DNA of 64,000 nt, from the NCBI GenBank assembly GCA_026027325.1, contig JAMSLZ010000014.1, forward strand, positions 310,001 to 374,000, given 5' to 3'. Below the pieces are notes generated by a model. That model worked only from the letters and a program-made list of their open reading frames with translations, searched no databases and was not told the origin of the DNA. The DNA comes from Actinomucor elegans. Taxonomy: Eukaryota; Mucoromycota; Mucoromycetes; Mucorales; Mucoraceae. How positions within the stretch are numbered: the first letter of the stretch is position 1; each line of letters begins with the position of its first letter. Positions 1 to 11,157 of this stretch are shown in pieces. The translations under genes and the position numbers were made by a program.

Positions 1-735
1 TTGGTGTACCTAATTAACACCACGCACTCATCAAGTCTTTATTTTTTTTCTTATTAGTCTACTTTAACACAGCTTTTGTATAACAAATGTAAGATTAACT
101 ACAAGTCTATTAGCAAAGTTTGTAGAGCTTTTGATTATATATTGAATAGTATACAAGTAACTATTTTCTTTAGAAATATAGCCAAAATTTTGGATTTTTT
201 TTTTGCTAGGAAGGCAGTTCTTGTATATGAATCAATTATTTAGTGGCAAAAACTATGTCTGCATAAGAAACAAAAGAACTCCTTAAATTTTGTGAATTTT
301 AGGAATACTAGAAAAAGAAAAAATCAATTTTGTATGAGCCATTTCATTGGGTGTCGGATATTAATTGATTAGTTATTATTGGGTTACGGGAGTTAAACAT
401 GTACAAAGAAAAAGGATCGCTGTTGTGCCATGACCAAGGTCAATATATTTTGAGGTTTGGCACACCCAGTTTCAATACATGAACACAACATGATCAAAAG
501 TTTATTTTATTATATGCCAAATAGCAGTTCCAAATGGCTACGATTAAGAATAAACAAGCAGTTTTATTGAATCACACATGAGATTGAATCTTGAAACTAG
601 TGCTCGGGAAACTTTCCAATGTTTCGCTAATGTCACCCTTGAAATTCAAAAACTTCTCCACTTGTTTGATCAAAACACTGAGAAAAACTTTTTTTTTCTT
701 GTTTCTCTTTTTTTTTCTTTCTTCATTAGATTGCA
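1..735. other. Left-edge intergenic/upstream region
   Basis: AT-rich with no open frame that looks coding. The last ~60 bases before the gene at 736 are T/CT-rich, as is common upstream of genes in this window. No TATA box is placed with confidence. Confidence 0.5.
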
Positions 736-1785
736 ATGACTGATACACAATTATCTGACTCTCTGGTAAACTTGCTTGTGTATATTATCGAAAAACGTAA
801 GCTTATGCTGTGCATATATTTTTTTGATAGACTGCTCGTGCTTTATTAGAGCGTATTGCAGTAGAAAAGCAATGGTCCAAGGAAGACGTCGAAAGCGACC
901 TTACTATTCTTGCCAAGAATCGTCTTGTCCATGTAAATATCATACAAATGTATCAAGAAAAATACCAGTGATTAACCCCGCTATTTAAGGTCAAAGATCT
1001 CAAGTCTTTATCTAATGAAAGCTGGGCGGTAAGCATAACTCGATATGTATTCAATAAAAATAAAAAAAGGCTTACCATGTATTAGCAAATTGAACTTCTT
1101 CCACTGGTCAAGGACCTATTAAGAGCTGCAATCAATCCCAATTGGCCCACAAATGGTAATTGACTCTTATGTTACATTTCCAAAAGCTTACACAAGTCAA
1201 CCTAATTTAGGCGATCTTGCAGCTAATAATAACCAAAAGCAACTCTCATCTGAAGAAGATGAAAAGGAACAGAAAGACAAGAAGAAGAAGAAGAAGAAGA
1301 ATAAGGGCTTCAAAAGTATCTCAACGCTTGGTACACCTGTAGTGCCCACCATCTTGACAAAGCCGTCTGTTATTACTACAAACCCTGTGCAACAATTAAC
1401 CGACGATGCAAGCCACATGTCATTAGATACCAATGAAGATCCTTTAACAGTTCAAAATACGATTCGAAATGGTGGCCCTTTTGGTGCTCCAGTAGACAAT
1501 GATGATGATTATATTGTTTCGCCTACAACAGGTACACGTAGAAAGAAGGTCTCCTTCTTCAGTACAGGTAGCGTATTAGAAAACAATGATCCAAGTATCG
1601 ACGATGAAGAAAAGAAGAAGGAAAAGAAGGAAAAGAAAGAAAAGAAAAAGGACAAGAAGAAGAAGAAGGAAATGGTGAGTGCTTTGTCTAAAGTTCAGTA
1701 ACCAAATAGAATAAGCTAATACTCCATCACATAGAAAAACGCCGAAAATGAAGCTGCTGAGGATATTGAAGCCACTGCAGATTGA
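736..1785 (+). CDS. Lysine-rich conserved-looking protein of unknown function
   Basis: Spliced model join(736..765, 831..932, 990..1028, 1086..1155, 1187..1674, 1735..1785) gives 259 aa with frames closing at every junction. I do not recognise the family. The first ~80 residues form a compact, probably helical region (begins MTDTQLSDSL; a central stretch RLVHVKDLKSLSNESW is reminiscent of SAM-like folds, but this is only an impression). The rest is low complexity: an acidic stretch followed by a run of lysines near residue 105, a Ser/Thr/Pro-rich middle, a basic RRKKVSFF patch and a second E/K-rich helix near the C-terminus. Such composition suits a nuclear or nucleolar protein (inference). 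The intron at 1156-1186 is only 31 nt but is needed to bypass an in-frame TGA, so that junction is the weakest. It lies upstream of PEX6 on the same strand. Confidence 0.7.
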
Positions 1786-2107
1786 GTGATGTTTAATAAT
1801 AGTAATAGCTGTTTGTAGTTTCATACCTGTAGCAAAGCTTTCATTCAATAAAAGGATTTATTGGTATAATACCGAGAAATAAAGCCATATCATTGGTAGC
1901 TTCGTCTTTGGGATTCATATTACGTAAAACTAGAATATGCATTACCACAGACTACAACCACTGCAGCTGTCTGATTGGAGAACTGTTATAGTGATACCAA
2001 AAAGTTAAAGCGTGGGAGGGTATATTCCAAGCTCGGTTCTTGAAAAAGAAATATAACCTTTCTCTCAAGACGTTGGCTATACCTTTTCTTTAACTCTTAT
2101 AATAGAA
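1786..2107 (+). other. Intergenic, PEX6 upstream region
   Basis: About 320 bases between the stop of the lysine-rich gene and the PEX6 start. It should hold the terminator of the first gene and the PEX6 promoter. An AATAAA-like string lies near 1846, and pyrimidine-rich sequence precedes the ATG at 2108. No other feature is seen. Confidence 0.4.
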
Positions 2108-5100
2108 ATGCCCTTGTTCACTACTGCAAGTTTAAGTCTGTCCTCAGAACAAGAAGATCAGTTTGTTAATGTCTCAAATGACTTGTGGCAATCACTTGTA
2201 CCTGTCAACTATACTCAAGGTAAAGCGCGCTTTTTTTTTTCGAGACGATCTATAAACTTATGTTTTGAAATAGAGTACTTTACTGTCTCTATCTCTATAC
2301 CTAGCCTGGCTGCACCTTCTCCTATAGCCGAGAACAAGTCGACACTTGGGTCTTTTTTGGCTCATTGTAAGCCAACCAAACATGGGGTATATAGTATGAA
2401 TAAGCGAAAATACCAATTTACTCAAGCTTGTGATCCCGTAGGAAGGTAAAAAGGTACTGTATGCCAGTACTCATTTGATAAAGGCGGTATATGGTCAGGA
2501 TGCTCTTGCTCGATTGGATGAAGAGGAAGAAGAGAGCGATCAGTCATGTTTGGTTCAAGTGCAGCCTGTTGAACTGATTGAATTGGATGAGCTGATCATT
2601 GGTGCTTTGAATAAAGCCTCTTATGATTTTGCTCAGGAAGGTATAATTGGATGAGAGAGTGTATTGATAGGATGGTTAACATGTCATTGTGTAGACCAGG
2701 AATCTCTAGTCAAGCTATTTGTAAAGGAACCTTCAAAAATCATTCGTAGTTCAGGGCAATACCGTTTTGCCAATGGACTCGCATATGAAGCCTTGATGAC
2801 CAATCCTGTTCAGCAAGGTTGCATTATATCCAGTAATCGTACACGCGTATTGACAGTAGATTTGTCAAATTCGGCCGAAACCATTACAGATCAGTCATTG
2901 ACATCTTCTTCTACTGCTTCAGCTGTCTTTAATATGCTCAGTTCTCCATCAACTCCTGATTTGATTGAGCCTAGGGAGTTTCATGTCAAAATATTACAAA
3001 AAAAATGGCCCGAAGCGCGATTATACCCTTCACCTAACAATATAGACGATGATGAAAGCAGAGTGTATATAGATATTAAGGATTTGGCTCATTGTGGCGT
3101 CTTCAGTGGAGATTGGGTGCTAGTAGGTGCAAATAATCCCAAGAAATCAAGATTATGCCGTGTATATGGTATTGATGATAGTTCTGAAACCAAGTATGTA
3201 GATGTGTTGGCGGATACGAATTAAAGACTAACGTGTTTTTTTTTCTCCTAGTATTGCTTATATTCCACCTGTATTATATTTCAACCTTGATTTACCTCTT
3301 CCACCTGCATCCATGGATGACGTTAAAATAACTATTACCAGAGTTAATTCGCCCCCAGTTGAAGGCCCACCTGTTGCACACGCTGTCACCATTGCACGTA
3401 TTGCTTCACCTGCATCCATGGATAAAGCGCTTCAATCCGCTTTTCTTGAATCTTTGAAACTTTGGTTCGAAGCCAAAGAGCGAATTGTGTGTAAAGGCGA
3501 TGTTATTGCTATTTGTTTGGATGAGGATCATGCTCGTTTAAAGCCACAAGATGATGAGCTGAATGCTCAAGCAGTGTATAGTAAACCCACAACATTGGCT
3601 TATTTCAAGGTAGCTCGTCTCGACCAAGGCGACGACAGCTCTGGCAAAGTTCATCCTTCTTATTTTGGATCAGGACGTCGTATCGTACCCAGCAAAACGC
3701 AAATGGTTCAGACAGGTATTGAATACTCGCGTGTTCCTGTGGGCTCTATCTCGCATTACTATGATTTTAATAACAAGTTACCTTTGGTTCGATCCGAGTC
3801 TGCTGCTTACAAACAATTGCATGAACTTGTTTCTTCATCGCTTCACCCTCTTGGTCGTGATTTTGAGCTGTCGTGTAATGCATTGTTCCATGGTCCTCGT
3901 GGTGGTGGTAAAACGACGCTAGTAAAAGAAGTGGTAGAAGATCTGGGTGTGCATCTATTCGAGTTTTCAGTATATGACATTGTATCTGATACAGATGCTA
4001 AAACTGAAGTTCATTTACGTGCCAAGTTTGACAAGGCTGCTGCACTTGCACCCTGCGTTGTATTGATGAGACATATGGAGGGCTTAGCTAAAAAGAGCGC
4101 AGTTGTAGAGTCTGGACAAGGTAATGTGCATTGAAGGTGTTGGAAAACAATGAAACTAACAACATGTATATATAAGAACCTTTATTGGCGACAGTGCTTC
4201 AAGAGTGTATTCAGAATGTAAATGCTGCTCATGCAACTACTGGGTTTCCGGTCATGGTGATTGCTACTACAGGCGATATTGATACGCTCCCCTCAAGCGT
4301 ATTGTCGTGTTTCAGGCACGAAGTTTCAATCAATGCTCCCGATGAAAAGACACGTCTGCAGATACTTACAAACTTGTTACGCGATAGTCCACTCGCTCCC
4401 GACATTTCACTTTCCAATTTGGCTACTCAAACTGCTGCTCTAGTTGCAAAAGACTTAGTAGACTTGGTTGGCAGAGCTGGTGTTCTATCTCTCCAGCGTA
4501 TCGATCGCTCAATGTAAGTTAATTATCGAGAAAACGATCATGATTTAACCTTTACTACAGTCATCGTAAAGAAGAGGAGTCTGAAGATACAGGTTCTTCA
4601 GCATCTGCCCCAGATACCAGTGTAATTACTACTCGAGATATTCAAGCTGCTGGTATTACATTGACTGCTGCTGATTTTGATGCTGCTTTAGGAGAAGCAA
4701 GAGCCAGTTACTCTGATTCTATCGGTGCGCCCAAGGTACGTGCTTAGTTCAATTATCCAACTAATATTAACAATTTACCAGATCCCTACAGTAACTTGGG
4801 ACGATGTAGGTGGTATGGCTCATGTCAAGGATGATATTCTCGATACCATTCAATTACCATTAGAACATCCTGAACTCTTTGGAGCTGGTCTCAAAAAACG
4901 TAGTGGTATTCTGCTCTATGGTCCTCCTGGTACTGGTAAAACTTTGCTTGCAAAGGCTATTGCTACATCTTGCTCGCTTAATTTCTTTTCTGTCAAAGGC
5001 CCAGAATTATTGAATATGTACATTGGTGAGTCTGAGGCCAATGTGCGTCGTGTTTTTCAACGTGCTCGTGATGCCAAGCCTTGCGTTATCTTCTTTGATG

Positions 5101-5973
5101 AATTGGATTCAGTGGCCCCCAAACGTGGTGAGAAAGGCGATTCTGGTGGTGTCATGGACCGTATTGTGAGTCAGTTGTTGGCTGAATTGGATGGTATGGG
5201 TGAAGGCGGCGAAGAAGCAGGAGCTGGTGATGTCTTTGTCATTGGTGCTACGAATCGACCTGATCTGTTGGATCCCGCCTTGTTACGTCCAGGAAGGTAA
5301 GCACGATCAATTTTGGTTAGTTTGGAGCTTTAAATCTAATCAATATATGTAGATTTGACAAGTTACTTTATCTTGGTGTTAGTCAAGATCATGAATCTCA
5401 ATTGAGAATTATTGAAGCACTAACCAGAAAGTAAGTACCAATTCTAGACTTGATGATAAGCACAATATACCAACACATCTTGCTAGATTCCGACTTCATC
5501 CTGATTTAGATCTTCGCAGGGTTGCTGAGCGTTGTCCTTTCCATTATACTGGTGCTGATTTCTATGCCCTCTGTTCAGATGCCATGCTAAAGGCCATGAC
5601 TCGTGTTGCAGATTCCATTGAAGAAAAGGTCAAAAAGCTCAACCAAGAAAAGAGGCCAGATCTTCCTGATCCTTTAACTGCTCAATACTATTTGTCCCAT
5701 CTTGTCACGCCAGATGAAATCGTTGTTCAAGCTGAAGAAGTTGACTTTGTCAAGGCTCTTGAAGAGCTTATTCCCAGTGTATCTGCTACGGAACTGGAAC
5801 ATTATTCTAAAGTCAGAGAAAAGTTCGAAAAGGTTGAAGACCAAGATGAGGACGAGGAGGCTGCAGAAATAGAACGAGCGTTATTGGAAGCAAAGAGAAA
5901 TGAAGAAGAGCGAGTGAAAACTGCTATCAAAGATAGAAAAGGCAAGGGCAAGGGTAAAGAGCGTGCTCATTAG
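2108..5973 (+). CDS. PEX6: Peroxisomal AAA ATPase Pex6 (peroxin-6)
   Basis: Ten-exon model join(2108..2219, 2274..2386, 2442..2640, 2695..3193, 3252..4120, 4177..4513, 4561..4735, 4782..5296, 5353..5430, 5487..5973) gives 1127 aa, normal for Pex6. Pex6 pairs with Pex1 in the AAA complex that extracts ubiquitinated Pex5 from the peroxisomal membrane. The protein has an N-terminal half without ATPase motifs and a degenerate D1 domain: Walker A GPRGGGKT near residue 521, with a Walker B-like VVLMRHME lacking the usual acidic pair, as is typical of Pex6. It then has a canonical D2 domain: GPPGTGKT near 815, Walker B FFDELD near 870, and second region of homology [18 protein letters not shown] near 920. 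The C-terminal ~40 residues are charged and end in [11 protein letters not shown]. Family assignment is firm from D2 and the asymmetric D1; the exact 5' splice sites are inferred. Confidence 0.95.
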
Positions 5974-6119
5974 AATAATGGCCTAATTGTAATAAATGTG
6001 TAATTATACTTTGTACCTGATAATGTTTAGTGATTTGCTTGTGTAAATTAGCATGAATATATTCGCAGACTTGATCTCGATTTAACTCGATACGAAAAAT
6101 TTATGCAAGTGTATTAGAC

Positions 6120-6380
6120 ATTGAATTTAGTAAAGTCAAGTAGAAGGTTTTGTTCGACGCAGTAGCCCATTCCGAATAGGTAATAGCAATTACTATATGC
6201 TAATCTCGGTCAAAATTTCGTACACCATGTCACTTTCTGCTCTTCAAAAAATCCCAACTTGAAAATTTAACATACTGAAATCTCGACCGATCTCGGTCAA
6301 ATATCAAATTTAATTAGCATTGTATGCTCAAAGTGGGCTGCTACGCCTGGTACAGCCTTCTATTGGACACTATAATGTGA
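6120..6380. repeat. Inverted pair of a short dispersed repeat
   Basis: A plus-strand copy lies at about 6280-6375 (core: CGGTCAAAT..., then ATTAG, then GGGCTGCTACGC). A minus-strand copy lies at about 6120-6190 (reverse complement reads TATTCGGAATGGGCTACTGC). The outer ends share TAGAAGG followed by roughly 60 percent matching bases over about 45 positions, so the pair could be a decayed element with terminal inverted repeats. Related single copies occur at about 8622, 33245, 35600 (minus), 63595 and 63765. Alignment was by eye. Confidence 0.5.
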
Positions 6381-7495
6381 TTGATTCTAATTTTTCTAAT
6401 ATCAGTTGAGTCCGCTGTGCTTCCGGATGATTGCGGCTATGGTTTTCAGTGAAGCTCGCTAGCATGGATTTTATAAACAAAAGTTCAGTTCTGAGTAAGG
6501 CCATCAGGAGGTCTTCTTGGGCGAATTTACACTATTACTAAATACCGTTCGAATAACCCACTTCTTACTTTTCACCATAGAACAAAGATATATCTACCTT
6601 ACATCTAGCGATGGCTGGTATTTACTTCTGTAATGTCTATGAAAAAAAAATAGAATATATAGCTGTTTCGATAGAAAAAAAACAGTAACCATCTGATTGA
6701 CAGCAATCAAAAACTACATTAAGAGCTACGTCCCTCAATGGCTTTATACCGTAAAGAATGATCAAACACTAGTAAATTGTTACGCTGCGACTGGTAGAAG
6801 TCATAATTAAAAACTTGACTGACTGGCATTTCAAATTATTGGTATAAATGCCTTCCATAGATCTTAATAATAAGCATTAAGCTATTCAATAGCCGGCATG
6901 CCCTATAATATAACCTTTTTTAAAAATTTTCAGGACTATTATTCACTTTCATAACGTGATGTTTTCTAATTGTATCATATAACACTAATATCACAACAGA
7001 CGATTTGTTGGACTTTAACTTTACGGATATCTTGATTCACAAATCACATGCTATCGGGAAAGATTCTGCCAATGCTGTTTGCAGTAGCAAAGGAGTTTAA
7101 TAAAAAGACATTGACAAGAAGCCCTACTGTGGCATAAGCTCTCAAGAAATGGAGTTATCAAATCAAGGACTCTGTAATGAACATGTACAAGTGTACAAGG
7201 CGCCACTCTTTGGAAAAAATGCCAAGGCTTCACAGCCAAGAACTTGGAAAAAGGATATTCGCAATCAATACTAGATATACTTCTCAGAATCGGGTACCAA
7301 AAATTTCGCAAGAACCCTTGATTTCAATTTTCAGTAACAGGCATTGCCGATAGAAGCAACATGCTTTATCGTAACTTGCAAAGAATATAGTGAACCTTCT
7401 AATTAACTAATTAGAAATACATTTTCTATAACATTGTCCTCAGGATGCACAAAAAAAGCAGGATCTAAGCATTTGAATCTAAGGGTGCACCTTTA

Positions 7496-7532
<37 letters not shown>

Positions 7533-8621
7533 TCCATTCAGTCGTATTTCTTCCACTTTTATCGAATATAATATTCGCCTTTAGACCACTAGTTTATTCC
7601 ATGATACATGCATATATATATATATATATATATATTTAGCCTCCTTGATAAATATTTAGTGATAATACAAGTGAAATTTTGAGTTAATCATTTCCTAATG
7701 GAAATTGATGGTATAATATTATGATATTCGTTTAAAAGTACAACTAGAGCATATGATATATTCTTAATGATATGAATTGAATGCATGCTATTAAGCCTCA
7801 ATTCAGACTGGTGGACATAAAAACACATTTACTTTTCTTTGCCATGAAGAATCCTCATCTTTAATCAAATATTTCTTGCTTTATTTCTTTTAAATTCATC
7901 AAATTATCACACCTTCCAATGGTTAATTCTTCCATCTAATGAACACTTACGTTCAAAAGAAAACACTGTATCTGCCATAATTACGACTTTGAATATAGTA
8001 TCATCATGTAACCCATTTTAGGGATGTTCTGTAAATCATCTAAATTTCATGTATAATATATAAATCTGATGATTATGCACTGCTCGATGGATCCTGACCA
8101 AATGTTGCATCTGATCCATAGAACCTGTACAGTGTAAACTATTGCGTTTACCAAAATTTTCATTTCATTGGAATATAATATATACTGGTTATTATATTAG
8201 TTACAGGCGGCGGTATTCATGGTTTTATGCTGATCTACTAATACACTCTCGGCTCAGACATTTTATATAGTTTTAAGGTCACCATCTCCAAAGTGTCAGT
8301 CGCCTAGTTAATAATGAATTAGGCAACTCTATCTAAATAAAGTAATGCTATACACATACCACCTAGATTATAATAAAAAACTCTAGTTAAGACCTAGAAT
8401 CTAATGCCCTATCCATTTCGCATCTAGTTTGGGAATCTTGTAGTTTTCCTAGCTAAATACTCAGGAAAACGAATGAGTATTACTTTTAAATGACTAGTAC
8501 AAGTCCCAAATGAATTACTTTTACTAAAGCTAGTATTTAGCTTGAATATTTGATACAGTAATGAATCTGGTAGTAAATCACAATTATTTTCATGTAAATT
8601 TAATGACCATTTAGATCTCTG

Positions 8622-8680
8622 AACAGATCTCGGTCGAATGTCACGTCTGGCTAGTACATATTTTATGATAATTTGCCGCT
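8622..8680 (+). repeat. Dispersed repeat copy (partial)
   Basis: Reads AGATCTCGGTCGAATGTCAC, then GTCTGGCTAGTACATATT. This aligns with the minus-strand copy near 35600 and the plus-strand copy near 6285. The 3' half is too diverged to place. Confidence 0.4.
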
Positions 8681-8977
8681 TTTGCTTTTATAAATATATT
8701 ATTCATCCAACTGGAGATTAAAGATACTCCAAATACAAAAGAATTGATCGTATAACCCACTCTATGAAATGAGATTTATCTTATACCATACTTCACTTGT
8801 TGCATTACAGAGTAATTAAAGGACTGTCTTTAAGACGATCGAAATCAATGAAACGTTTTCAGGCTGAAGAATTCAAACTAGAGCTGGCACTCTTTTATAT
8901 ATAATCACGTTCTACAATACCCACGTCAAACCTTGTTTATACTTCAAGTTCAGCCAAAAATTTTACAATCACTTTTA

Positions 8978-9649
8978 TTACGCTGCAAAGTGGGTGATGG
9001 CAAAGATGGAATATACGACAGAAGAAACAATCAAAGCGATAGCCATGATAAAATTGACTTTTCCCCAAAATGCTTCATACTCATTCCTACTTCCAGCGCA
9101 ACAACAAGCGCCAATGACCCATAAAGGAGGACAAAACCTAATTAAAATAAAAGGTAAGGTTATTATGACAAATACGCTATTTGTTTGTTAAAGAAAAAGC
9201 GCTTACCATCCAAACAAAAAGAAGAATGCGGCCAAAGGAAATTTACGACGTTCATTCAATTGTCTTTGTCTTATTTGGTGGTTCACTACCGTATTCTCGG
9301 GATAGGGTATTTCAATGGTTTGGTATCTCGCTGGTTGAGGATGTGGCATACTTCTAGGTTGTTGCTTCGCAGGCGGTGGTGAAGTAGTAGTAATAGTAGT
9401 AGTAGGGATTTGAGGATACAAAGGCCGGGTTCCTGCTAACTCTGGTAGATGGTTATCCTGTGTATGAGGAGGAGAACGAGCGGCCACAGCAGCATAGCTT
9501 GGGTTAAAAGGTGGTGATTCAAATGTGTTTGAAGAAGAAGGTTGGTAATTGGGATTGAATGGAGGTGTTTCTTGGTATGCTGGAGGTGGAAAGTTTTCAT
9601 CGTCAACATCAGGTGTATTGTATTGTTTTTTGGTATTGCTCATCTTCAC
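8978..9649 (-). CDS. Proline-rich two-TM membrane protein with PPxY motif
   Basis: Two-exon model complement(join(8978..9137, 9207..9649)) gives 200 aa. The cytosolic-looking N-terminal ~130 residues are Pro/Asn/Ser-rich with a PPAY motif near residue 23. The C-terminus holds two hydrophobic segments: one from about 137 (FPLAAFFFLFGWFCPPLW, continuing into a Cys cluster) and one near 175-195, ending FAITHFAA. The two segments are separated by a short polar loop. The exon junction falls inside the first segment (TG|G encoding Trp) and restores the frame. PPxY motifs in small membrane proteins often recruit Nedd4/Rsp5-type ubiquitin ligases (known for that motif class); that role here is inference. 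An in-frame Met two codons downstream is an alternative start. Confidence 0.75.
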
Positions 9650-11157
9650 GGAAGCTTAGCGGAAAAAAAAATAGATAGGTAGATAAAAACGAAAAATGCC
9701 CAGACTACTACTATCATGCTTTTAGCTTAATTTCCTTTTATGTATTTCAATAGTTCCATGTGACGGTCTCATTACCTCACTTGAGTCTATTTTATTTGTT
9801 TCTTAATTGCATACAAGTACATATTAAGCTTATCACCATCGTGTTATTCAGAGCAACTGAAAAGCTTGAGCTTTGGTAGGAAGCAAGGCCTATCTGGTTG
9901 AATAATCTTTTAAATTTCACGCGTAATTTAGATCATTCTGTAAGGGTAATCTCTTTTCCTCTCATCATCAAAATTTCAACTGCAAGGTTTGGCAGTCGAA
10001 AAGTTCAGTTTAGAGCCATGGTTTTTGTAATCAAAATAAATTACTTATACCCAATAATAAGCTGAGATATACTGTGTTTTTGTTTACTGAAAGGTCCGCT
10101 TGAAAGCTTAAAACCTATAGATCAACAAACTGCATGTGATTGAAAGAAACTAATCATATTTGTCACATAATCTAGCGTGATCTTTAGCCCCATTTGACGC
10201 GTCATTCTATTCTATTAACATAATTGTTGAAACACTTTCCCATCATTCTATTATACAGTGTCAGAAAGGCACGCTTTCTTCAGATTTCTTTTTCCTAATC
10301 TCCGCTAGCCAATCAAAAACATGTTTCAGCCAAGCAACAGTAGCAGTAAAATATGTTACAAAAGTAAAACCGGATCTACTTCAGCATTCCATTTTAAATA
10401 CCGCTTGTTTTTGATGATCTGGTTTTTGAGAGTTGAAAGAGTTCATTTTAGATACAAAGTTTATAATCGCAGTAGATTGAATCGATGAATATCTATATGT
10501 CCGAAATTTTTGTAATAGCTATGTATATACATAAGTAGAAAAAAAAATAAGATCTATGAGCTTAACGCTAAGAAAACGATGTGTTCTAAATGAACGCCCA
10601 TGACTCAGCATTTGACTTAAAAAAAAAAGCATGATTCTTACTCTATGCGATGCAAAATTAGAGTGTACATACATTTTGTGGAAACGTGAAATGTCTATCT
10701 CTGCATTTTTATTATTATTAAGATTGCAGTATCCAGTATCAATTTTGTGACAGAAATTAAAATATTCAATTTACGATATCCAATAAAAATCACATTAATT
10801 AAAGCACCGCACTTCAATTCTTGACGCAATTTAGATGGATTCACCTCATTTATCAAATGCCTTGGCTCTAAATTTGGGATTGTACAAGTCAAAGAAGGTT
10901 CGATCCAAGTAAGCGCAGCAACATTTATACTATACTATAAAAGGTTCCCGTTGAACATGCCAAAGATCAACCAATCAGATCAACTTACTCTTGCTAGGTT
11001 CAGTCTTTTGTTTAGGTCGCAACAATGCTGCTGATCTGATTTGCTGGTTTGAAAGGAGGGGAACAAAAGAATCCATAGAAGTTTTTGTCTTTGTGTGCTT
11101 TTTCTTTTTTCTTTTTTTTTTTAAAAAAAAACATTTACCACTCACCCTCACCTACAA
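9650..11157. other. Intergenic region
   Basis: About 1.5 kb without a supported gene. The right end holds a plausible promoter for the exchanger: TATAAAAG near 10936 and a CCAATC box near 10970, then a T-rich tract before the ATG at 11158. The small open frame at 10695-10892 (minus) has no protein-like features. Confidence 0.5.
10936..10976 (+). promoter_or_regulatory. Candidate core promoter of the exchanger gene
   Basis: A TATAAAAG string near 10936 and an ACCAATCAG (CCAAT-type) string near 10969 lie about 190-220 bases upstream of the start codon at 11158. The spacing implies a 5' UTR of under 200 nt. Sequence match only. Confidence 0.35.

Larger units (their letters stand above)
5974..8977. 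other. Three-kilobase gene-poor AT-rich region
   Basis: No convincing gene. It contains an inverted pair of diverged repeat copies (6120-6380), a poly(A) tract of about 31 bases (near 7498-7530), a (TA)n run near 7613-7635, another repeat copy near 8622-8670 and a small inverted repeat at 8451-8542. A minus-strand open frame at 7051-7311 has no recognisable domain and is not called. Confidence 0.6.

Noticed and set aside
7051..7311. Minus-strand ORF of 86 codons in the 6-9 kb gap
   Set aside because: Composition is unlike a folded protein and no promoter or splice context is visible; treated as chance.
10850..10915. Possible tRNA B-box (GGTTCGATCC) near 10897
   Set aside because: No matching A-box or cloverleaf arms could be found around it.
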